Shown piece by piece: positions 1 through 11,230 of a stretch of 64,000 bases of DNA. The DNA lies in contig NW_027195240.1 of the NCBI RefSeq assembly GCF_038502225.1, forward strand, positions 172,501 to 236,500, in the 5' to 3' direction. Source of the stretch: Cherax quadricarinatus. Lineage: Eukaryota; Arthropoda; Malacostraca; Decapoda; Parastacidae. Every line of letters starts with the position of its first letter. The first letter of the stretch is position 1. Under the pieces are notes generated by a model. That model made no database searches, was not told where the DNA came from, and saw nothing but the letters and a program-made list of their open reading frames with translations. The position numbers and the translations under genes are program-made.

Positions 1-405
1 AACACTAATTACTTCACTGATTACTGTACTAATTACTAAATTAATCACTATACTAATTACATTGTTCACTACACTAATTTCTGCTCTAATTACTTCACTA
101 ATTACTACAATAATTACTTTGCTAATTACTACACTAATTACTTAACTAATTACTGCACTAATTCCTCCGCTAATTTCTTCACTAATTCCTTCACTAATTA
201 CTTCTCTAATTACTTCACTAATTACTACAATAATTACTTTGCTAATTACTACACTAATTACTTAACTAATTACTGCACTAATTCCTCCGCTAATTTCTTC
301 ACTAATTCCTACACTAATTACTTCTCTAATTACTTCACTAATTACTACACTAATTACTTCACTAATTACTTCTCTACCATACTAATTTCTACACTAATTA
401 CTACA
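1..405. repeat. AT-rich ACTAATTACT tandem array, left part
   Basis: Imperfect short units built on ACTAATTACTnC run from the window edge. A higher-order repeat of 120 bp is visible: 91-210 and 211-330 are almost identical (each carries CTGCACTAATTCCTCCGCTA). The array stops abruptly where a LINE fragment begins, and the same motif resumes at about 8169, so this is probably one array split by an insertion. The left end lies outside the window. Confidence 0.9.
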
Positions 406-602
406 GAGAACAATCTGATGTGGAATGAAGACAAATTCCAACTAGTTTGTTATGGATAACTGGAGACTAATATGAAGGGAAAGGTAGTGTGAAGGACCTG
501 GGAGTGGTAATGTCTGAGGATCTCACCTTTAATGATCGTTACAGTGCCATTATCACACCTGCCAGGAAGATGTTATGATGGATAACTAGAACCTTCGAAA
601 CT
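406..602 (+). pseudogene. Non-LTR retrotransposon RT fragment, part 1 of 4
   Basis: The plus-strand translation from about 414 gives a WNEDKFQLVCYG-like stretch, and from 489 VKDLGVVMSEDLTFND, then ITPARKML, a stop, and WITRTFE. The pattern 'K-x-LGV-x(2)-s-x-DL' followed by a 'kmLgwI-RTFK' helix is typical of the region after the palm domain in Jockey/CR1-type LINE reverse transcriptases. There are in-frame stops, and the start at about 406 abuts the AT-rich array, as expected for a 5'-truncated LINE copy. The frame runs straight into the 29-bp array, whose unit encodes the ITRTFK segment. The next piece of the same protein resumes at 2342. Clade assignment is tentative. Confidence 0.72.
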
Positions 603-2341
603 AGAGATGGATAATGAGAACCTTCAAAACTATGGATGGATAATGAGAACCTTCAAAACTAGGGATGGATAATGAGAACCTTCAAAACTAGGGATGGATA
701 ATGAGAACCTTCAGAACTAGAGATGGATAATGAGAACCTTCAAAACTAGGGATGGACAATGAGAACCTTCAAAACTAGGGATGGATAATGAGAACCTTCA
801 AAACTAGGGATGGATAATGAGAACCTTCAGAACTAGAGATGGATAATGAGAACCTTCAAAACTAGGGATGGATAATGAGAACCTTCAGAACTAGAGATGG
901 ATAATGAGAACCTTCAAAACTAGAGATGGATAATGAGAACCTTCAGAACTAGAGATGGATAATGAGAACCTTCAAAACTAGGGGTGGATAATGAGAACCT
1001 TCAAAACTAGGGATGGATAATGAGAACTTTCAGAACTAGAGATGGATAATGAGAACCTTCAAAACTAGAGATGGATAATGAGAACCTTCAGAACTAGAGA
1101 TGGATAATGAGAACCTTCAAAACTAGGGATGGATAATGAGAACCTTCAGAACTAGAGATGGATAATGAGAACCTTCAGAACTAGAGATGGATAATGAGAA
1201 CCTACAGAACTAGAGATGGATAATGAGAACCTTCAAAACTAGAGATGGATAATGAGAACCTTCAAAACTAGAGATGGATAATGAGAACCTTCAGAACTAG
1301 AGATGGATAATGAGAACCTTCAAAACTAGGGATGGATAATGAGAACCTTCAGAACTAGAGATGGATAATGAGAACCTTCAGAACTAGAGATGGATAATGA
1401 GAACCTTCAAAACTAGAGATGGATAATGAGAACCTTCAGAACTAGAGATGGATAATGAGAACCTTCAGAACTAGAGATGGATAATGAGAACCTTCAAAAC
1501 TAGAGATGGATAATGAGAACCTTCAAAACTAGGGATGGATAATGAGAACCTTCAGAACTAGAGATGGATAATGAGAACCTTCAAAACTAGAGATGGATAA
1601 TGAGAACCTTCAGAACTAGAGATGGATAATGAGAACCTTCAAAACTAGGGGTGGATAATGAGAACCTTCAAAACTAGGGATGGATAATGAGAACTTTCAG
1701 AACTAGAGATGGATAATGAGAACCTTCAAAACTAGAGATGGATAATGAGAACCTTCAGAACTAGAGATGGATAATGAGAACCTTCAAAACTAGGGATGGA
1801 TAATGAGAACCTTCAGAACTAGAGATGGATAATGAGAACCTTCAGAACTAGAGATGGATAATGAGAACCTACAGAACTAGAGATGGATAATGAGAACCTT
1901 CAAAACTAGAGATGGATAATGAGAACCTTCAAAACTAGAGATGGATAATGAGAACCTTCAGAACTAGAGATGGATAATGAGAACCTTCAAAACTAGGGAT
2001 GGATAATGAGAACCTTCAGAACTAGAGATGGATAATGAGAACCTTCAGAACTAGAGATGGATAATGAGAACCTTCAAAACTAGAGATGGATAATGAGAAC
2101 CTTCAGAACTAGAGATGGATAATGAGAACCTTCAGAACTAGAGATGGATAATGAGAACCTTCAAAACTAAAGATTAATAATGAGAACCTTCAGAACTAGA
2201 GATGGATAATGAGAACCTTCAAAACTAGAGAAGGATAATGAGAACCTTCAAAACTAGAGAAGGATAACGAGAACCTTCAAAACTAGAGATGGATAATGAG
2301 AACCTTCAAAACTAGAGATGGATAATGAGAACCTTCAAAAC
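603..2341. repeat. 29-bp minisatellite, about 60 copies, grown inside a LINE RT frame
   Basis: The unit is GATGGATAATGAGAACCTTC followed by ARAACTAGR (29 bp). The main variable positions are AAAAC/AGAAC and CTAGA/CTAGG. Rare variants mark a 667-bp (23-unit) higher-order repeat: the GGGGTGG variant at 981 and 1648, and the CCTACAGAAC variant at 1201 and 1868. The unit is homologous to the LINE coding sequence on both flanks (TGGATAACTAGAACCTTCGA at 572-591), so the satellite was amplified from the element's own codons. A last few divergent units lie at 2165-2341. Confidence 0.95.
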
Positions 2342-2562
2342 ATGAGATGCCAGTGATGATCCTTATTAAATCACTTGTTGTGTCAAGGTTGTAATACTGG
2401 TGTACACTAACAGCTACATTCAACGCAGGTGAAGCTGCAGATCTAGAGACTGTACAGAGAACCTTTACTGCACATATAAGTTCTATCAAGTACCTTAACT
2501 ATTGGCAACACTTGGAAGCACTTGACTTGTACTCACTGGAGCATAGGCGAGACAGATACTAC
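2342..2562 (+). pseudogene. Non-LTR retrotransposon RT fragment, part 2 of 4
   Basis: The plus frame reads MPVMILIKSLVVSRL, one stop, then YWCTLTATFNAGEAADLETV, QRTFTAHISSIKYLNYWQHL and EALDLYSLEHRRDRYY. This is the LINE thumb/connection region: 'lyKSLV-SRLEYc-LWsP', 'iE-vQR-FT', and 'Y-eRL-L-LySLe-RR-RY'. It continues the piece ending at 602 in the correct protein order. The C-terminal RYYQ codons run directly into the TAC/CAC array, which suggests that array was seeded by the TACTACCAG codons here. It is a broken copy with no expected activity. Confidence 0.75.
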
Positions 2563-4150
2563 CAGCACTACCACTACCACTACTACCACCACCACTACCA
2601 CCACTACAACCAGCACTACCACCACTACAACCACCACTACCATCACTGCCACCACCACCACTACCACCACTACCACCACAACTGCTACCACTACCCCAAC
2701 TACCACCACCACAACTACCACCACCACTACCACCACTACCAACACCACTACTACCACCACCACTACCACCACCACTACCACCACCACTACCACCACCACC
2801 ACCACCATCACAACTACCACCACCACTACGACCACCACCATTACCACCAACACTACCACCACTACCACCACCACAACTACCACCAGCACTACCACCAGCA
2901 CTGCCACCACTACCACCACAACAACTACCACCACAACTACCATCACCACTACCACCACCACTACCACCACCACTACCACCACTACCACCACTACCACCAC
3001 TACCACCACTACCACCACTACCACTACCACAACTACCACCACCATTACCGCTACCACTACCACCATTACCACCACCACAACTACCACCATTACCACCACC
3101 ACTATCACCACCACCACTACCACCACTACCACCACCACAGCTACCACCACCACTTCCACATCTACCACCACTACCACCACCACAACTACCACCACCACTA
3201 CCACAACCACTACCACCACCACTACGACCACCACTACCACCACTACCACCACCACAACTACCACCACCACTACGACCACCACTACCACCACTACCACCAC
3301 CACAACTACCACCACCACTACCACCACCACTACCACCACTACCACCACTACCACCACCACAACTACCACCAGCACTTCCACCACCACTACTACCACCACT
3401 ACCACCACTTCCAACACTACCACCACCACAACTACCACCACCACTACCACCACCACTACCACCACAACTACCACCACTACCACCACCACCACAACTACCA
3501 CCACTACCACCACCACTACCACCACCACTACCACCACCACAACTACCACGACTACCACCACGACTACCACCACCACAACTACCACCACTACCACCACCAC
3601 TACCACCACCACTACCACCACCACTACCACCACCACTACCACCACTACCACCGCTACCACCACAACTACCACCACAGCTACCACCACCACTACCACCACT
3701 ACCACCACTACCACCACCACCACTACCTCCACTACCACCACCACCACCACCACTACCACCACCACCACCACCACCACCACCACCACCACTACCACTACCA
3801 TTACCACCACCACCACCACTACCACTACCATTACCACCACCACCACCACTACCACCACCACTACCACCACCACCACTACCACCACCACTACCACCACCAC
3901 CACCACTACCACTACCATTACCACCACCACCACTACCACCACTACCACCACTACCACCACCACTACCTCCACTACCACCACCACCACCACTACCACTACC
4001 ATTACCACCACCACCACTACCTCCACTACCACCACCACCACTACCACTACCATTACCACCACCACCACCACTACCACCATCTATTCATCACTGGGATGAC
4101 AAATAATCCCAGTGATCCACCACAATAACCACCATCTACCACCATCTACC
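2563..4150. repeat. TAC/CAC trinucleotide array, 1.6 kb
   Basis: Nearly pure (ACC)n(ACT)n with occasional ATT, GCT and CGA triplets. The plus strand has almost no G. All frames on the plus strand and the complementary Val-rich frame are stop-free (poly-Thr, His-Tyr, poly-Val), which follows from the triplet composition and is not evidence of a gene. It begins at the last codons of the upstream LINE fragment and fades into CCATCTACCACC units by about 4150. Confidence 0.95.
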
Positions 4151-4400
4151 ACCATCCACCACCACCATCAACATTCTAACAACCACTCTCTAATACCTCT
4201 AATTCTACGTCAAAATCGTCAACAAATCATCTTTTAGATGAGCAAATACCTGTCCTAACTCACCAACCTCTACTTAACTCATCATAAAATAATTGAACCT
4301 CTGGTTTAACCTGCTGGAGGTTCATAACTGCAGCAGCGGGGTTGTATCCCGGGCGCGGGTGGTACCTGGCTGTAAGTCAACTCACACTTGGTGGCATGCT
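4151..4400. other. Unassigned spacer inside the disrupted LINE
   Basis: Non-repetitive sequence of about 250 bp, AT-rich to about 4310 and then GC-rich (GTTGTATCCCGGGCGCGGGT). It separates the trinucleotide array from the next LINE piece. I recognise no coding or RNA signal. It may be degraded LINE sequence or a foreign insertion. Confidence 0.4.
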
Positions 4401-4608
4401 AATACCTTCTAGGGTAAAATCCTAGAGGGTCTGGTCCACCTAGCATTATCTAGAAATCACTCCCTATGAAAGCAACAGACCAGGAGATGCAATATTCCCT
4501 CAGTAAACAGCAGCGGCGCCACGAGTACACTGAGAGACAACACAGTAAGTGTCAGGGGCCCAAGACTGTTCAACTGCCTCCCAGTATACATAAGAGAGAT
4601 TACCAATA
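4401..4608 (+). pseudogene. Non-LTR retrotransposon RT fragment, part 3 of 4
   Basis: Pieces of the LINE C-terminus are readable across frameshifts: KILEGLVHLALS (near 4420), EITPYESNRPGDA, STLRDNTVSVRGPRLFNCLP and IREITNRPLAVFK. The ILEGLV and GPRLFN-LP signatures normally follow the SLERRRERY region, so order and orientation agree with the pieces at 406-602 and 2342-2562. The same peptide series, better preserved, occurs at 9463-9700. The last codons (PLAVFK) are the seed of the 19-bp array that follows. Confidence 0.75.
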
Positions 4609-7600
4609 GACCCCTGGCTGTCTTCAAGACCCCAAACTGTCTTCAAGACCCCTGGCTGTCTTCAAGACCCCTGGCTGTCTTCAAGACCCCTGGCTGTCTT
4701 CAAGACTTCTGGTTGTCTTCAAGACCCCTGGCTGTCTTCAAGACCCCTGGCTGTCTTCAAGACTTCTGGTTGTCTTCAAGACCCCTGGCTGTCTTCAAGA
4801 CTTTTGGTTGTCTTCAAGACTCCTGGTTGTCTTCAAGACCCCTGGTTATCTTCAAGACCCCTGGTTGTCTTCAAGACTTCTGGCTGTCTTCAAGACCCCT
4901 GGCTGTCTTCAAGACTCTTGGCTGTCTTCAAGACCCCTGGTTGTCTTCAAGACCCCTGGTTGTCTTCAAGACCCCTGGTTGTCTTCAAGACTCCTGGTTG
5001 TCTTCAAGACCCCTGGTTGTCTTCAAGACCCTTGGGTGTCTTCAAGACCCCTGGTTGTCTTCAAGACCCCTGGTTGTCTTCAAGACCCCTGGGTGTCTTC
5101 AAAAGACCCCTGGTTCTCTTCAAGACTTCTGGCTGTCTTCAAGACCCCGGTTCTCTTCAAGACCCCTGGTTGTCTTCAAGACCCCTGGGTGTCTTCAAGA
5201 CCCCTGGGTGTCTTCAAGACCCCTGGGTGTCTTCAAGACTCCTGGCTGTCTTCAAGACCCCTGGTTGTCTTCAAGACCCCTGGTTGTCTTCAAGACCCCT
5301 GGCTGTCTTCAAGACCCCTGGTTGTCTTCAAGACTCCTGGTTGTCTTCAAGACCCCTGGCTGTCTTCAAGACCCCTGGTTGTCTTCAAGACTCTTGGTTG
5401 TATTCAAGACCCCTGGTTGTGTTCAAGACCCCTGGTTGTCTTCAAGACCCCTGGTTGTCTTCAAGACCCCTGGTTGTCTTCAAGACCCCTGGTTGTCTTC
5501 AAGACTCCTGGTTGTCTTCAAGACCCCTGGTTGTCTTCAAGACTCCTGGTTGTCTTCAAGACCCCTGGTTGTTTTCAAGACCCCTAGTTGTCTTCAAGAC
5601 CCCTGGTTGTCTTCAAGACCCCTGGTTGTCTTCAAGACCCCTGGTTGTCTTCAAGACTCCTGGTTGTCTTCAAGACCCTTGGTTGTCTTCAAGACACCTG
5701 GTTGTCTTCAAGACCCCTGGTTGTCTTGAAGACTCCTGGTTGTCTTCAAGACCCCTGGTTGTCTTCAAGACCCCTGGTTGTTTTCAAGACCCCTGGCTGT
5801 CTTCAAGACCCCTGGTTGTCTTCAAGACTCCTGGTTGTCTTCAAGACCCCTGGTTGTTTTCAAGACCCCTGACTGTCTTAAAGACCCCTGGTTGTCTTCA
5901 AGACTCCTGGTTGTCTTCAAGACCCCTGGTTGTCTTCAAGACCCCTGGTTGTCTTCAAGACCCCTGGTTGTCTTCAAGACCCTTGGTTGTCTTGAAGACC
6001 CCTGGTTGTCTTCAAGACCCCTGGCTGTCTTCAAGACCCCTGGTTGTCTTCAAGACTCCTGGTTGTCTTCAAGACCCCTGGTTGTCTTCAAGACCATTGG
6101 CTGTCTTCAAGACCCCTGGCTGTCTTCAAGATCCCTGGTTGTCTTCAAGACTTCTGATTGTCTTCAAGACCCCTGGTTGTCTTCAAGACTCCTGATTGTC
6201 TTCAAGTCCCCTGGTTGTCTTCAAGTCTCCTGATTGTCTTCAAGACTCCTGGTTGTCTTCAAGACCCCTGGTTGTCTTCAAGACCCCTGGTTGTCTTCAA
6301 GACCCCTGGTTGTCTTCAAGACCCCTGGTTGTCTTCAAGACCCCTGGCTGTCTTCAAGACCCCTGGTTGTCTTCAAGACTCCTGATTGTCTTCAAGACCC
6401 CTGGTTGTCTTCAAGACTCCTGATTGTCTTCAAGACTCCTGGTTGTCTTCAAGACCCCTGGTTGTCTTCAAGACCCCTGGTTGTCTTCAAGAACCCTGGT
6501 TGTCTTCAAGACCCCTGGTTGTCTTCAAGACCCCTGGCTGTCTTCAAGACCCCTGGTTGTCTTCAAGACTCCTGATTGTCTTCAAGACCCCTGGTTGTCT
6601 TCAAGACTCCTGATTGTCTTCAAGACTCCTGATTGTCTTCAAGACTCCTGGTTGTCTTCAAGACCCCTGGTTGTCTTCAAGACCCCTGGTTGTCTTCAAG
6701 ACCCCTGGTTGTCTTCAAGACCCCTGGTTGTCTTCAAGACCCCTGGTTGTCTTCAAGACCCCTGGTTGTCTTCAAGACCCCTGGTTGTCTTCAAGACCCC
6801 TGGTTGTCTTCAAGACTCCTGGTTGTCTTCAAGACTCCTGGCTGTCTTCAAGACCCCTGGTTGTCTTCAAGACCCCTGGTTGTCTTCAAGACCCCTGGTT
6901 GTCTTCAAGACTCCTGGTTGTCTTCAAGACTCCTGGTTGTCTTCAAGACCCCTGGTTGTCTTCAAGACCCCTGGTTGTCTTCAAGACCCCTGGTTGTCTT
7001 CAAGACCCTTGGTTGTCTTCAAGACCCCTGGTTGTCTTCAAGACCCCTGGTTGTCTTCAAGACCCCTGGTTGTCTTCAAGACCCCTGGTTGTCTTCAAGA
7101 CCCCTGGCTGTCTTCAAGACCCCTGGTTGTCTTCAAGACCCCTGGGTGTCTTCAAGACCCCTGGGTGTCTTCAAGACCCCTGGGTGTCTTCAAGACCCCT
7201 GGCTGTCTTCAAGACCCCTGGGTGTCTTCAAGACCCCTGGGTGTCTTCAAGACCCCTGGCTGTCTTCAAGACCCATGGGTGTCTTCAAGACCCATGGCCG
7301 TCTTCAAGCCTGCTGGCTGCCTTCCCGACCCTGGCTGTCTTCAAGACTCCTGGGTGTCTTCAAGACCCCTGGTTGTCTTCAAGACCCCTGGTTGTCTTCA
7401 AGACCCCTGGTTGTCTTCAAGACCCCTGGTTGTCTTCAAGACCCCTGGCTGTCTTCAAGACCCCTGGTTGTCTTCAAGACCCCTGGTTGTCTTCAAGACC
7501 CCTGGTTGTCTTCAAGACCCTTGGTTGTCTTCAAGACCCCTGGTTGTCTTCAAGACCCCTGGTTGTCTTAAAGACCCCTGGTTGTCTTCAAAACCCCTGG

Positions 7601-7978
7601 TTGTCTTCAAGACCCCTGGCTGTCTTCAAGATCCTTGGCTGTCTTGAAGACCCCTGGTTGTCTTCAAGACCCCTGGCTGTCTTCAAGACCCCTGGGTGTC
7701 TTCATGATCCATGGTTGTCTTCAAGACCCCTGGGTATCATCAAGACCCTGGGTGTCTTCAAGACCCCTGGCTGTCTTCAAAACCCATGGATGTCTTCAAG
7801 ACCCCTGGCTGTCTTCAAGACTCCTGGGTGTCTTCAAGAGCCCTGGCTGTCTTCAAGATTCCTGGGTGTCTTCAAGACCCCTGGTTGTCTTCAAGACTCC
7901 TGGGTGTCTTCAAGACCCCTGGCTGTCTTCAAGACTCCTGGGTGTCTTCAAGACCCCTGGTTGTCTTCAAGACCCCAT
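4609..7978. repeat. 19-bp minisatellite, about 177 copies
   Basis: The unit is CCCTGGYTGTCTTCAAGAC. Variable positions include CCCC/CTCC/CTTC and GGTTG/GGCTG/GGGTG. Because 19 is not a multiple of three and the unit contains no stop, all three plus frames are open and read the same 19-residue cycle (PLVVFKTPGCLQDPWLSSR). Variants cluster locally (GGTTG dominates the middle, GGGTG near 7140-7280 and 7680-7960), as expected for local unequal exchange. The unit matches LINE codons for PLAAFK, and a four-copy version sits at 9618-9695. Confidence 0.95.
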
Positions 7979-8168
7979 CTTCAAGATGGAGATGGACAGA
8001 CACACAGTACTTGACCAGCCAGGCTGTGGTCCGTACGTTGGTTTACGTGTGGCCAGCAGTAGCAGCCTGGTTGATCAGGTTCTGATCCACCACCACGCCT
8101 GGTCATGGACTAGCTCGGGGGGGCGTTGACCCCCTGGAACTTCCTCCAGGTAGACTCTAGGCAGGTAG
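7979..8168 (+). pseudogene. Non-LTR retrotransposon C-terminus and 3' tail, part 4 of 4
   Basis: After the 19-bp array the frame resumes as FKMEMDRHTVLDQPGCGPYV, then GLRVASSSSLVDQVLIHHHA and WSW. It aligns with the copy at 9690-9844 (RELDRYLKSVPDQPGCG, then LVDQALIHREAWSW). The 3' tail (8095-8154, GGGGGCGTTGACCCC then CTCCAGGTAG) is shared with a SINE at 36442-36501. A short direct repeat CAGGTAGACT occurs at the very end, just before the AT-rich array resumes. Confidence 0.75.
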
Positions 8169-8312
8169 ACTAATTTCTGGACTAATTAGTACACTAATTA
8201 CTGCTAAAATGACTGTACTAATTACTACAATAGTTGCTTCACTAATTGCTGTATTAATTAGTACGATAATTACTAATTACTAAGCTAATTAGTACAGTTA
8301 CTTAACTAATTA
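8169..8312. repeat. AT-rich ACTAATTACT array, right part
   Basis: Units such as ACTAATTACTACAATAGTTG match the array at 1-405. It sits directly after the LINE 3' tail, so the LINE appears to have inserted into a pre-existing array. Confidence 0.8.
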
Positions 8313-8344
8313 TTACACACATTGTTTATTCTTATAACAAGGTG

Positions 8345-9204
<860 letters not shown>

Positions 9205-9345
9205 GAATTGGGAATTTACTCCCTAAGTGACTCACGAAATCGTAATGACACGATTGCAAACAAACTATGGGAGGGGATCGAACTCGCGATCAGAGAGTCA
9301 TAACACTCCAGACTGGTGTGCTAGCCACTGGGCCAGATGGCTACA
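9205..9345 (-). mobile_element. tRNA-derived SINE fragment, family C
   Basis: On the minus strand, from 9345 downward, the head reads GGCCCAGTGGCTAGCACACC (A-box-like), followed by TCTCTGATCGCGAGTTCGAT with a B-box-like GAGTTCGATCC. The body continues with TTTGTTTGCAATCGTGTCAT. A second fragment of the same head, on the plus strand, is at 9872-9952. Named family C here for reference only. Confidence 0.6.
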
Positions 9346-9376
9346 AGATTCGTCTAACTAGCTATATTGATACACC

Positions 9377-9870
9377 ATGACGAACTCTAGCTCAAGTCCC
9401 CTCAAAATTGTGTCTATGCTAACCTTGTGGTCCCTTGCAGTCCCAAATCTGCACACAGAAATCACTCCCTACGAAAGTAAAAGACTGGGCAGGCGATGCA
9501 AAATGCCGCCAATAAAAAGTAGGGGTGCCATTGGTACACTAAGAGAAAACACCATAAGTGTCCGGGGCCCAAGACTGTTCAACAGCCTCCCATCAAGCAT
9601 TAGGGGAATTGCCAATAAACCCCTGGCTGCCTTCAAGACCCCTGGCTGCCTTCAAGACCCCTGGCTGCCTTCAAGACCCCTGGCTGCCTTCAAGAGAGAG
9701 CTGGACAGATACCTAAAGTCGGTGCCGGATCAGCCGGGCTGTGGCTCGTACGTCGGACTGCGTGCGGCCAGCAGTAACAGCCTAGTTGATCAGGCCCTGA
9801 TCCATCGGGAGGCCTGGTCGTGGACCGGGGCGCGGGGGCGTTGATCCCCGGAATAACCTCCAGGTAAGTT
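9377..9870 (+). pseudogene. LINE 3' end with four 19-bp units (ancestral state of the 177-copy array)
   Basis: An open frame over 9377-9844 (155 residues) carries EITPYESKRLGRRCKMPP, TLRENTISVRGPRLFNSLP, PLAAFK, RELDRYLKSVPDQPGCG and LVDQALIHREAWSW. This is the C-terminus of a LINE reverse transcriptase protein without the RT domain itself, so it is a 5'-truncated copy. Four tandem copies of CCCTGGCTGCCTTCAAGAC occupy 9618-9695. The three extra units add 57 bp (19 codons) and so preserve the frame into RELDRYLK. The 3' tail (9808-9866) is shared with the LINE at 8095 and a SINE at 36442. It lies between two family C SINE fragments. Confidence 0.75.
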
Positions 9871-9871
9871 G

Positions 9872-9952
9872 GACCAATCTTGATGTAGCTAACGGGCCCA
9901 GAGTTTTATAACTCTCTGATCGCGGGTTCTAACCCCACCCATGGCATTTTTT
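9872..9952 (+). mobile_element. tRNA-derived SINE head fragment, family C
   Basis: GTAGCTAACGGGCCCAGAG, then TATAACTCTCTGATCGCGGG and TTCTAACCCC (degenerate B box), ending in a T9 run. The segment TAACTCTCTGATCGCG matches the minus-strand fragment at 9205-9345. It is short and truncated. Confidence 0.5.
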
Positions 9953-10016
9953 TTTACTGCGAAAGAACTGTGATTGGAGTGGGTGGAGTGTTATGGAGTG
10001 GTGAGGGAGTGTGATA

Positions 10017-10332
10017 AGATAAGATAAGATAAGATAAGATTTCGTTCGGATTTTTAACCCCGGAGGGTTAGCCACCCAGGATAAGCCAAGAAAGTCAGTG
10101 CGTCATCGAGGACTGTCTAACTTATTTCCATTGTGGTCCTTAATCTTGTCCCCCAGGATGCGACCCACACCAGTCGACTAACACCCAGGTACCTATTTGC
10201 TGCTAGGTGAACAGGACAACAGGTGTAAGGAAACGTGTCGAAATGTTTCCACCCGCCGGGAATCGAACCCGGGCCCTCCGTGTGTGAAGCGGGAGCTTTA
10301 GCCACCAGGCCACCGGGCCACCGGCCACCGGA
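10017..10332 (-). mobile_element. tRNA-derived SINE, family A, full-length-like
   Basis: Read on the minus strand from 10332: a GGTGGCCCGGTGGCCTGGTG head (A-box region), a GGGTTCGATTCCCGGCGGG B box, a central block TACCTGGGTGTTAGTCGACT, a body ending TTAAAAATCCGAACGAAATC, and a (TTATC)n tail (10017-10040). A second copy on the plus strand is at 37853-38182. The tRNA-like head and short A/T-rich tandem tail are classic SINE features. It has no coding capacity. The (GGTGGCCC) duplication at the head is present in both copies. Confidence 0.85.
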
Positions 10333-10424
10333 AGGGTAGGCCTGTGAGAGAAGTAGGCCTATGGAGCAAATGGTTTGTTTGGTTAATAATTAGAATGATG
10401 GTAAATGAGGTGTGCGACTTAGTA

Positions 10425-11230
10425 TGTATGAGGCAGTGTATGAGGCAGTGTATGAGGCAGTGTATGAGGCAGTGTATGAGGCAGTGTATGAGGCAGTGTA
10501 TGAGCCAGTGTATGAGGCAGTGTATGAGCCAGTGTATGAGCCAGTGTATGAGGCAGTGTATGAGGCAGTGTATGAGGCAGTGTATGAGCCAGTGTATGAG
10601 GCAGTGTATGAGCCAGTGTATGAGGCAGTGTATGAGGCAGTGTATGAGGCAGTGTATGAGGCAGTGTATGAGGCAGTGTATGAGGCAGTGTATGAGCCAG
10701 TGTATGAGGCAGTGTATGAGCCAGTGTATGAGCCAGTGTATGAGGCAGTGTATGAGGCAGTGTATGAGGCAGTGTATGAGGCAGTGTATGAGGCAGTGTA
10801 TGAGCCAGTGTATGAGCCAGTGTATGAGCCAGTGTATGAGGCAGTGTATGAGGCAGTGTATGAGGCAGTGTATGAGCCAGTGTATGAGGCAGTGTATGAG
10901 GCAGTGTATGAGGCAGTGTATGAGGCAGTGTATGAGCCAGTGTATGAGGCAGTGTATGAGCCAGTGTATGAGCCAGTGTATGAGGCAGTGTATGAGGCAG
11001 TGTATGAGCCAGTGTATGAGGCAGTGTATGAGCCAGTGTATGAGGCAGTGTATGAGGCAGTGTATGAGCCAGTGTATGAGCCAGTGTATGAAGCAGTGTA
11101 TGAGATAGTGTATGAGGCAGTGTATGAGGCAGTGTATGAGGCAGTGTATAAGGCAGTGTATGAGCCAGTGTATGAGGCAGTGTATGAGCCAGTGTATGAG
11201 CCAGTGCGCGAGGCAGTGTATGAGGCAGTG
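10425..11230. repeat. 12-bp array, homogeneous left part
   Basis: About 67 copies of TATGAGSCAGTG, with one binary site (GAGGCAG or GAGCCAG). The order of the two variants shows a partial 16-unit (192-bp) higher-order period near the left edge. The 12-bp unit is four codons, so stop-free frames on both strands are expected artefacts. Confidence 0.95.

Noticed and set aside
603..2341. CRISPR-like array of 29-bp direct repeats
   Set aside because: No spacers: units are directly head-to-tail, the host is eukaryotic and no cas-like genes occur.
2512..4128. Long frames of His/Tyr, Thr and Val (more than 500 codons) suggesting a His-rich or mucin-like protein
   Set aside because: All arise from TAC/CAC triplets, exist in several frames on both strands, and start within LINE debris. 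No domain, signal peptide or codon bias.
4713..8014. Several nested plus-strand frames with VFKTPGCLQD repeats
   Set aside because: The 19-bp unit cycles through all frames without stops. The only genuine coding ancestry is the short LINE PLAVFK segment at the edges.
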